Source: Bacteroidales bacterium (lineage in GTDB: Bacteria; Bacteroidota; Bacteroidia; Bacteroidales; UBA12077). From it: 5,234 nucleotides of DNA. Under the pieces are notes generated by a model. The model was not told the origin of the DNA. It saw only the letters and a list, made by a program, of their open reading frames with translations, and did not search any database. The position numbers and the translations under genes were made by a program. Shown here in pieces: positions 1 to 5,119 of this stretch. Location of the stretch: NCBI GenBank assembly GCA_030600865.1, contig JAUVUS010000222.1:1-5234 (forward strand), given 5' to 3'. Position 1 is the stretch's first letter; every line of letters starts with the position of its first letter.

Positions 1-32
1 AACCCTTCGGAATTCCCGGAGGGTTTTTTTTA
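1..32 (+). terminator. Rho-independent terminator, first copy
   Basis: Bases 1-10 pair with 16-25 (ten pairs, one of them T-G) around a five-base loop, followed by a run of eight T. This is a classic intrinsic terminator on the plus strand. It presumably ends a transcript, probably a tRNA, lying just left of the window. It matches the terminator at 112-145 except for one extra C in the loop. Confidence 0.85.
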
Positions 33-42
33 TTTGTTTCTT

Positions 43-104
43 TTGGATTTAGAGCATCCCGACTTTAGTCGGGAGGGTCGTAGGTTCAAGTCCTACCTGG
101 GGAG
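43..104 (+). pseudogene. 5'-truncated tRNA remnant (D-loop to 3' end)
   Basis: The 3' part of a tRNA is recognisable. The T arm is perfect: GTAGG at 80-84, loop TTCAAGT at 85-91, CCTAC at 92-96. It is followed by a seven-base acceptor 3' strand (97-103) and a discriminator G at 104. Bases 43-56 resemble the end of a D loop plus the D-stem 3' strand (GAGC at 52-55). The 5' acceptor strand and the D-stem 5' strand are missing: the bases before 43 do not pair with 97-103. The anticodon-arm region (57-74) folds as a perfect 8-bp palindrome, and as a 5-bp stem it leaves a six-base loop CTTTAG instead of seven, so the anticodon cannot be read. If one T was lost it could derive from a Lys (TTT) tRNA, but that is weak. 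It is probably non-functional, a duplicated tRNA 3' end of the kind seen at integration sites. No CCA is encoded. Confidence 0.7.
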
Positions 105-111
105 CAACAAA

Positions 112-145
112 AACCCTTCGGAATTCCGGAGGGTTTTTTGTTTTT
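112..145 (+). terminator. Rho-independent terminator, second copy
   Basis: Bases 112-121 pair with 126-135 (ten pairs including one T-G) around the loop AATT, followed by a T tract interrupted by one G. It lies eight bases after the tRNA remnant, as expected for a tRNA terminator, and nearly duplicates the terminator at 1-32. The A-rich stretch at 107-113 would give a T tract on the other strand, so some bidirectional activity is possible. Confidence 0.85.
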
Positions 146-150
146 ACAAA

Positions 151-181
151 TTGTTATTGAGTTTTTCTTTTGCTATATTTC
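151..181 (+). promoter_or_regulatory. Candidate Bacteroidota-type promoter for the amidase gene
   Basis: TATATTTC at 174-181 matches seven of eight positions of the Bacteroidota -7 element TAnnTTTG. A TTG at 151-153 lies 20 bp upstream, within the range known for the -33 element. Transcription would start about 20 bases before the ATG at 208, just downstream of the terminator that isolates this gene. In AT-rich DNA such matches are frequent, so this is only a candidate. Confidence 0.35.
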
Positions 182-207
182 ACTGGTATTAACTAAAATC
201 ATGTGAA

Positions 208-1869
208 ATGCAAAATCGAGCAATATTATTTTTGGTTTCAATATTCGTATTTGGGGTTTTAAATTCTTGTAGTGAAAAAAATAAAGAGTTAAATAAACAT
301 CAGGTTAAATCAGCCGAAAAAGTTATTGGTATTAATTTCAGCGATTCTGAACGTGATTCATTAATTGATGTTTTAGAAATTGCACTGGAAGATTTTAAAA
401 TCATAAGAGATGTTGAGATTTCAAATAGTGTTTCTCCTAAAAGCATATTTGATCCACGACCGGTTAATTTTTCAATTGATTTAAGCCAGGTTGATATAGA
501 CTGGGAAATACCAGGAAATGTAAATTTGCCCGAAAATAAAGACGAGCTGGCATTTTATACAGTGTCGGAACTTGCATCATTAATAAAAAGTAAAAAAATT
601 AGTTCCTCAGAGCTTACAAAATTTTATATTGATCGATTAAAAAAGTATGGTGATACACTTGAGTGTGTTATAAGCATTACAGAAGAGTTAGCTTTAAAGC
701 AGGCGCAAAAAGCCGATTATGAAATAGCAAAAGGAATTTACAGAGGACCTTTGCATGGAATACCTTACGGGGTAAAAGATTTATTAGCAGTTGAAGGATA
801 TAAAACTACATGGGGAGCAGCACCATATAAAGATCAAAATATTGATTACACGGCAAGGGTAGTAAAAAAGCTGGAAGAGGCAGGAGCGGTTTTAATTGCA
901 AAACTTACAATGGGTGCTTTGGCAATGGGAGATGTTTGGTATGATGGGGTTACTAAAAATCCATGGGATTTGAATCAGGGATCGAGTGGTTCATCAGCAG
1001 GTTCAGCATCAGCAACTTCTGCAGGACTTGTCGCTTTTGCCATAGGAACCGAAACCTGGGGTTCGATAGTGTCTCCTGCCACAAGATGCGGAGTTACCGG
1101 ATTAAGACCAACATTTGGCCGGGTTAGCCGCGATGGAGCAATGGCTCTTAGCTGGACCATGGATAAAATCGGGCCAATTTGTAGAAGCGCTTACGATTGT
1201 GCTATGGTTTTTGATGTAATTCGTGGTAAAGATAAGAATGATCAGTCAACAGTAGATTATCCGTTTAATTATACTCAGGAGATTGATTTGTCAAATCTTA
1301 AGGTGGCTTATTTAAAAGATTTATTTGAAGGAGAAGATTATAGGGGGCAAGAAAATGATTCAATAACATTGGGTGTATTAAAAAAACTGGGTGTTAATTT
1401 TCAGGAAGTGAAATTGCCTGATAATATACAGGTAATTGGCTTATCAATTATATTAGAAGCAGAAGCAGGGGCAGCTTTCGATGAACTGACCAGAAGTAAT
1501 AAGGATGACGAATTGGTTGCTCAGCATATAAATGCATGGCCAAATATTTTCAGAAAATCAAGATTTATTCCTGCTGTTGAGTACATACAGGCAAGCAGAA
1601 TTCGAAATCTTTTAATAGAAGAATTTCATGAGTTTATAAAAGATTATGATGTGGTTATATGCCCATCGTATGGAGGAGACCAATTATTAATGACTAATTT
1701 AACCGGACACCCATGTGTGGTAGTGCCAAATGGTTTTGATGAAAAGAATCACCCTACAAGTATAAGTTTTATTGGAAATTTATACGATGAGGCCACTATT
1801 CTTTCATTTGTAAAAATGTACCAGGATAATACGGAATATGATGATGTACATCCTGAATTTTTCAGGTAA
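208..1869 (+). CDS. Amidase signature family hydrolase, predicted lipoprotein
   Basis: A 553-residue protein that probably hydrolyses an amide bond outside the cytoplasm; the substrate cannot be inferred. Residues 1-20 are a hydrophobic signal ending in the lipobox LNSC, so Cys21 is the likely lipidated residue. Residues 22-115 are the family-specific leader and the amidase domain runs from about 118 to the end. The catalytic triad of the family is visible: Lys190 in GIPYGVKDLL, the cis-Ser at 262 in SGSSAGSAS, and the nucleophile Ser286 in GTETWGSIVSPAT, with the family's usual 24-residue spacing between the serines. The signature is atypical in that Trp284 replaces a Gly and Val288 replaces the usual Arg after the nucleophile. 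It resembles GatA, but no gatB or gatC is nearby and GatA is not a lipoprotein, so tRNA amidation is unlikely. The ATG at 208 is chosen because it gives the complete signal peptide; the ATG at 201 is followed directly by TGA. No Shine-Dalgarno sequence is present. The gene stands alone and converges on the minus-strand operon. Confidence 0.93.
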   Translation: MQNRAILFLVSIFVFGVLNSCSEKNKELNKHQVKSAEKVIGINFSDSERDSLIDVLEIALEDFKIIRDVEISNSVSPKSIFDPRPVNFSIDLSQVDIDWEIPGNVNLPENKDELAFYTVSELASLIKSKKISSSELTKFYIDRLKKYGDTLECVISITEELALKQAQKADYEIAKGIYRGPLHGIPYGVKDLLAVEGYKTTWGAAPYKDQNIDYTARVVKKLEEAGAVLIAKLTMGALAMGDVWYDGVTKNPWDLNQGSSGSSAGSASATSAGLVAFAIGTETWGSIVSPATRCGVTGLRPTFGRVSRDGAMALSWTMDKIGPICRSAYDCAMVFDVIRGKDKNDQSTVDYPFNYTQEIDLSNLKVAYLKDLFEGEDYRGQENDSITLGVLKKLGVNFQEVKLPDNIQVIGLSIILEAEAGAAFDELTRSNKDDELVAQHINAWPNIFRKSRFIPAVEYIQASRIRNLLIEEFHEFIKDYDVVICPSYGGDQLLMTNLTGHPCVVVPNGFDEKNHPTSISFIGNLYDEATILSFVKMYQDNTEYDDVHPEFFR

Positions 1870-1906
1870 TCTTGATTTTTATTGAGAGAAAAGAAGGAGA
1901 ATAAAT

Positions 1907-2293
1907 TTAGTAGTCTTTAATTATTTTAAATTCGAAAGGAATATTAACAATTTCAGAATATTCTTTTCCTGAATCAAGCATATCATCGTCAACTTCAAGA
2001 TAATACCATACAATGGTTATTTTCTTGCACTCGTCATTAACTATTCGTTCCAGAATGTATAAAATGTCGAGGAGCATGGTTGATGTGGCTGAATTATAAT
2101 ATTCTAATCGAAATTCGAATTTAGATTCTTCGTTTGGGTTTTGAGCATATTCCTCAAGCCAGAAAAGAACCGGATCAAAAAACCTCCTTACGTCTTCAGG
2201 GAATGATTTTCCGAAGATTAAGAATTTTCCTATTTCTTTGTCGAAATTTATTCCGGGAGATTCTTCTGTGGCTCTAATAATCAAAGGTTCCAT
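1907..2293 (-). CDS. siaC: SiaC-family regulatory phosphoprotein (DUF1987), distal copy
   Basis: A 128-residue single-domain cytoplasmic protein covering the whole SiaC/DUF1987 family length. Recognisable features in order are the N-terminal ATEESPGINFD strand, GKSFPED (28-34), the helix WLEEYAQNPN (45-54), the EYYNSATS segment (64-71), the acidic DDDM (102-105), and the closing IPFEF motif (118-122). In P. aeruginosa SiaC, Thr68 is phosphorylated by SiaB and dephosphorylated by the PP2C phosphatase SiaA, and the phosphorylation state governs binding to the diguanylate cyclase SiaD. Here the equivalent position appears to be Ser68, next to Asn67, with Thr70 close by; this is read by eye. The gene is last in the operon, 53 bp after its paralogue, and its stop lies 37 bp from the converging amidase gene. 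By eye the two paralogues are roughly half identical. No Shine-Dalgarno sequence is seen. The partner protein of this copy is unknown. Confidence 0.9.
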   Translation of the reverse strand: MEPLIIRATEESPGINFDKEIGKFLIFGKSFPEDVRRFFDPVLFWLEEYAQNPNEESKFEFRLEYYNSATSTMLLDILYILERIVNDECKKITIVWYYLEVDDDMLDSGKEYSEIVNIPFEFKIIKDY

Positions 2294-2346
2294 ACTTGTA
2301 TTTATATAAATAATACTATGGTTTTTAGTATAAATTAAATAGTTTA

Positions 2347-2736
2347 TTAAAATTCAATTTCTTCCAAAGCATGATATTCAAAGGGAATACTAACCAAATC
2401 AGAGTACTCTTCTCCAGCCTCTTGCATATCTTCATCAATTTTAAGATGACTCCAGGATATAGCAACTTTTTTATCTTTTTTATATATAGTGTCTAATAAA
2501 TTCAGTATTTCTAAAATAATGAGTGAAGATGAAGAATTAAAATAGTCCATTTTAAATTCAAAAAAGGTTTCTTTATTTGGATTTTGAGCATATTCCTCAA
2601 GCCATTTAAATACCGGAGCATAAAAACTTCTACTTTCTTCGGGGAATGATCTTCCGGTAATTTCAAATTTACCTGATTCTTTATCAAATAGAATTTTTGG
2701 AGTAGAATCTGTTCCTTCAAGGTTGAATTTGTCCAT
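2347..2736 (-). CDS. siaC: SiaC-family regulatory phosphoprotein (DUF1987), proximal copy
   Basis: A 129-residue protein of the same family as the gene at 1907-2293. It shows STPKILFDKE near the N-terminus, GRSFPEE (28-34), the identical helix WLEEYAQNPN (45-54), DYFNSSSS (64-71), DEDM (101-104) and IPFEY (117-121). The likely phospho-acceptor is Ser68 within a run of four serines following Asn67, matching the Thr68 position of P. aeruginosa SiaC. It starts only 10 bp after the stop of the phosphatase/REC gene, so the upstream SpoIIE phosphatase is the obvious candidate for its dephosphorylation (inference from context and from the known SiaA-SiaC pair). No kinase of the SiaB type and no GGDEF output protein lies in the window. 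If the fold-back insertion upstream is real, this gene lies downstream of a long mRNA hairpin, which could lower its expression. Confidence 0.9.
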   Translation of the reverse strand: MDKFNLEGTDSTPKILFDKESGKFEITGRSFPEESRSFYAPVFKWLEEYAQNPNKETFFEFKMDYFNSSSSLIILEILNLLDTIYKKDKKVAISWSHLKIDEDMQEAGEEYSDLVSIPFEYHALEEIEF

Positions 2737-2746
2737 AGGTATTTTT

Positions 2747-2965
2747 TTAAGTTTTTAAATACGAATCTAATTTAGACAAAAATAATTTAAGTCGTATTGG
2801 CTTTAGAATAAAATCATCGCAACCGACTTCTTCTGCTTTTTCTTTTGCGTCTTCCAGATTTAAAGCCGTTTGTGCAATAATAGGGATATCCTTTCTCATT
2901 TCTTTGATTCGTTTGGTTGTTTCAAAGCCATCCAGCTTAGGCATATTTATATTCATTAAAATCAA
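2747..2965 (-). pseudogene. Orphan C-terminal REC fragment of the phosphatase gene
   Basis: This is the second half of a response-regulator receiver domain, cut from the gene to its right by the 145-bp fold-back insertion. It reads from the end of strand beta-3 (LILMNINMP) to the domain end, with the switch threonine in IIAQTAL and the conserved lysine in FILKP. The phospho-accepting Asp is Asn here because codon 2951-2953 reads AAT, not GAT. The first half of the receiver fold, including its acidic pair, is absent, so the piece could not fold as a normal REC. The frame can open at a TTG at 2963-2965, but upstream it runs only across the palindrome centre into a stop at 2978-2980, so it has no credible start of its own. 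It overlaps the left arm of the palindrome. Deleting 145 bp puts it back in frame as residues 664-735 of one protein. Its TAA lies 10 bp before the first siaC gene. Confidence 0.85.
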
Positions 2966-3074
2966 ATCAATTTGATTTTAATGGATATAAATATGCCTAA
3001 GCTGGATGGCTTTGAAACAACCAAACGAATCAAAGAAATGAGAAAGGATATCCCTATTATTGCACAAACGGCTT
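2863..3074. repeat. Near-perfect palindrome, 105-bp arms with 2-nt centre
   Basis: Bases 2863-2967 are the reverse complement of 2970-3074, with a single mismatch (2953 against 2984) and the centre CA at 2968-2969. The left arm is the genuine REC coding sequence on the minus strand. The right arm is the same sequence inverted, so the REC segment is also readable on the plus strand. All of it derives from the host gene: no transposase, no mobile-element ends and no unrelated DNA are present. Palindromes of this length are unstable in bacteria because SbcCD-type nucleases and replication slippage act on them. That argues for a very recent event or for an amplification/assembly chimera. Confidence 0.95.
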
Positions 3075-3121
3075 AGGCATATTAGGCATATTTATATCCA
3101 TTAAAATCAAATCAATTTGAT
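2937..3121. repeat. 40-bp direct repeats flanking the fold-back
   Basis: Bases 2937-2976 recur at 3082-3121 with one mismatch (T at 2953, C at 3098) and a period of 145 bp. The right copy runs on naturally into the phosphatase gene and the left copy into the REC tail, so the pair marks the ends of the inserted material. Recombination or slippage between them would remove exactly 145 bp and restore the reading frame. The left copy has the Asn codon, the right copy the Asp codon. Confidence 0.93.
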
Positions 3122-5099
3122 CATTTTTAGTGAAAATGTCAATAGCTTCTTCACCGTCTTTAGCTCTTAAAATTTCAACATTAGTGCGTTTTAAAGCTTC
3201 AACAAGGAATAAATAGTTCATTTCAGTATCCTCGGCAATAAGAATTGTTTTTTTGCTCCAATCGTATGTGTCTTTCGATAAAGTCTTTTCCTTTGCAACT
3301 TCAAGCCTGATTCCAATTACTAAAATGTCGTCTAACTGGATATTATCACCTTGCCATTCTTCAAATGTTTTATTTAAAATCTCTTTTTGAACGGTCATTG
3401 GTTTTTCATGGATTTCTAAAAGCAAATCACGGAAATTTCTCGACATGAATTTGCGGTTTTTTGGTCCTCCTATTTGATCGTAATATCCATCAGAAAAAAG
3501 ATAGATTATGTCATTTTCATTAATATCAATCTCGTGGTTTTCAAATGATTTGTGAGCGTTCTTATGAATACTAACAGGCATTCTGTCTCCTTTAATAACT
3601 TCCAGTTTATTATTTTTTATAATGTATAAAGGATTATGTGCACCAGCAAATTGGAGCTTCTTTTTTTCGGAATCGATAATACATAATGCAATATCAATTC
3701 CGTCTTGAGACTCGTTCTCGGCTCCGGTTTGATGTAGCGATTCAATAATATAATTACGAAGCTGGTTTAATATTTCATTAGCTTGTAATGAATAAATATG
3801 TTTGTTTTCTGTAATTTTTGTAACAATCTCATTTAAAAATGCAGTACCTAACATGCTCATAAATGCGCCCGGCACACCATGACCGGTACAATCAGCGGCA
3901 GCAATAATTATTTTTCCATCTTTATTCATCATCCAGTAAAAATCACCGCTAACAATATCTCTGGGTTTAAATAATATGAAATGTTCGGGTAAATTCCTTT
4001 TTATAAAATTGAGAGGAGGTAACAGGGCATGTTGAATTCGTTTTGCATATTCTATACTATCGGTAATATCCCTTTTTTGTTCATTAGCAATATCTCGCTG
4101 AGATTCAATTTCTGATTTTTGTATCCTAATTTGTTCGTTTTGCTCTTCTAAAAGTTTATTTGCTTTCTTTTTTGCTTTAAATTGTCGTAAAACTAAAATT
4201 GAAAATAATAAGATTAAAAAGAAAATAAACGAAATACCTAAAAGGATAATTCGCTTGTTTCGTAATTCAGCTTCTTTCTCACGAATAGTAAGTTCTTTTA
4301 AATCAAGCTCTAGCTGTTGTTGTTTGGTTATTTCTTCTGTTTCTAGTAATGTTCTTTGAGTTTTTTCGAGTTGATCCGATGTCTCAGATAAAGTTTTTTC
4401 TGTTTGTATTTTTTCATTTTGTGCTTTCTGAACCCGCTCTTTAGATTGTTCTTCGATTTCTTTTATTTGTTCAGATTTAATATGCTTATCAATGGATGCA
4501 AACTGTTCAAAATATTTCATTGTATTTTCCGAATCACCCAAAAGTTCATAATTTTCGGCAAGCATACCATAACACGTTCGTATTAATTTCAAATTATTAA
4601 ACTCCCGGGCATATATAAGAGCCTCGTTAATGTTATTTATGGCATCCTGGTTCTTTGACAGATTTTTCAGGATTGTAGCCTTATTCATTAAGCCCGTGAA
4701 TATCCCGTCTTTTTGATTTAACTGGCGGGCAATTTGTAAGCCTTTATTAAAGTTAGTTAATGAATTTTGATAATCTTCCTGATCTGAATAAATAAGTCCA
4801 ATATTATAATAAAGGGATTTTACTCCATTTAGGTTGTTATTCGTTTGATTAATTTCGAGCGATTCTGAGAAATATTTTATCGCATTAGTATAGTCTTCAT
4901 TTTCCCAATATAAGTAAGCAAGTTTATTCAGAAAATCGGCTTGTTGGGTAGTATTATTTTCGGCTTTAAATTTTTCAATCTCAGATTGATATTCAGTTAT
5001 TTTATTTTGTACAGATTTTTCAAGATCTTGGGCAATAGCATGATAGTCAATTAAAATAATTGAGATAAAAAGAAATATTATACTTATTTGTTTGACCAT
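3057..5099 (-). CDS. TPR-transmembrane-SpoIIE/PP2C phosphatase, REC domain truncated by fold-back insertion
   Basis: A 680-residue front part of a membrane serine/threonine phosphatase. Residues 1-23 are a signal peptide (ending AIAQ). TPR-like helices fill about 50-205, a coiled coil about 206-282, one TM helix 284-304, and a second coiled coil about 305-345. The helix DSIEYAKRIQ precedes the SpoIIE/PP2C domain (about 365-600). Metal-binding aspartates are visible in GDFYW (Asp386), ADCTGHGVPGAF (Asp403), SDGYYD (Asp537) and LDDILV (590-591), so the catalytic core looks intact. A REC domain starts at 617 with acidic Glu623-Asp624 and reaches the phospho-acceptor Asp668 in LILMDINMP. The frame then enters the insertion and stops after nine foreign residues. 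Removing 145 bp gives a 735-residue protein with a full REC. TPRs and coiled coil are probably periplasmic and the phosphatase cytoplasmic. The two SiaC proteins downstream are its likely substrates, by analogy with SiaA. It starts 20 bp after the upstream gene, without a Shine-Dalgarno sequence. Confidence 0.92.
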   Translation of the reverse strand: MVKQISIIFLFISIILIDYHAIAQDLEKSVQNKITEYQSEIEKFKAENNTTQQADFLNKLAYLYWENEDYTNAIKYFSESLEINQTNNNLNGVKSLYYNIGLIYSDQEDYQNSLTNFNKGLQIARQLNQKDGIFTGLMNKATILKNLSKNQDAINNINEALIYAREFNNLKLIRTCYGMLAENYELLGDSENTMKYFEQFASIDKHIKSEQIKEIEEQSKERVQKAQNEKIQTEKTLSETSDQLEKTQRTLLETEEITKQQQLELDLKELTIREKEAELRNKRIILLGISFIFFLILLFSILVLRQFKAKKKANKLLEEQNEQIRIQKSEIESQRDIANEQKRDITDSIEYAKRIQHALLPPLNFIKRNLPEHFILFKPRDIVSGDFYWMMNKDGKIIIAAADCTGHGVPGAFMSMLGTAFLNEIVTKITENKHIYSLQANEILNQLRNYIIESLHQTGAENESQDGIDIALCIIDSEKKKLQFAGAHNPLYIIKNNKLEVIKGDRMPVSIHKNAHKSFENHEIDINENDIIYLFSDGYYDQIGGPKNRKFMSRNFRDLLLEIHEKPMTVQKEILNKTFEEWQGDNIQLDDILVIGIRLEVAKEKTLSKDTYDWSKKTILIAEDTEMNYLFLVEALKRTNVEILRAKDGEEAIDIFTKNDQIDLILMDINMPNMPKPFVQ
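3073..3092. repeat. 9-bp tandem duplication at the insertion junction
   Basis: TTAGGCATA occurs at 3073-3081 and again directly at 3082-3090. The first copy adjoins the end of the inverted arm, where GCTT is shared by the two joined sequences. It looks like a template-switch scar with microhomology. In the phosphatase frame it duplicates the residues NMP and leads into the premature stop at 3057-3059. Confidence 0.85.
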
Positions 5100-5119
5100 G
5101 CAAGGGCTTTTTTGACAAA

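Noticed and set aside
975..1160. Minus-strand open frame inside the amidase gene
   Set aside because: It is antisense to the most conserved part of the amidase signature. Its low-complexity Pro/Ala/Val composition is typical of a shadow frame.
208..1869. Assignment of the amidase as GatA of the Glu/Asp-tRNA amidotransferase
   Set aside because: The lipoprotein signal, the altered signature and the absence of gatB/gatC neighbours argue against it, although the fold is the same.
1870..1906. Terminator between the converging amidase and siaC genes
   Set aside because: No stem of useful length followed by a T tract could be found in this 37-bp gap on either strand.
2313..2331. Small hairpin ATACTA/TAGTAT between the two siaC genes
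   Set aside because: The stem is only six AT-rich pairs and no T tract follows in the direction of transcription. This is expected by chance in such AT-rich DNA.
2511..2720. Alternative-frame minus-strand open frame inside the proximal siaC gene
   Set aside because: It overlaps a complete, well-conserved DUF1987 gene and shows no recognisable domain.
2981..3076. Plus-strand 31-codon open frame beginning MDINMPKLDGFE
   Set aside because: It is simply the REC sequence read from the inverted arm of the fold-back. It has no promoter, no ribosome binding signal and no complete domain.
2937..3081. Small insertion sequence or MITE as the source of the 145-bp insert
   Set aside because: Every inserted base derives from the surrounding gene. 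There are no mobile-element termini and no foreign DNA, and the flanking repeats are gene sequence, not a target-site duplication.
4404..4586. Plus-strand Phe/Leu-rich open frame opposite the coiled-coil and TPR region
   Set aside because: The Phe/Leu richness is the complement of Lys/Glu-rich coiled-coil codons, with no independent support.
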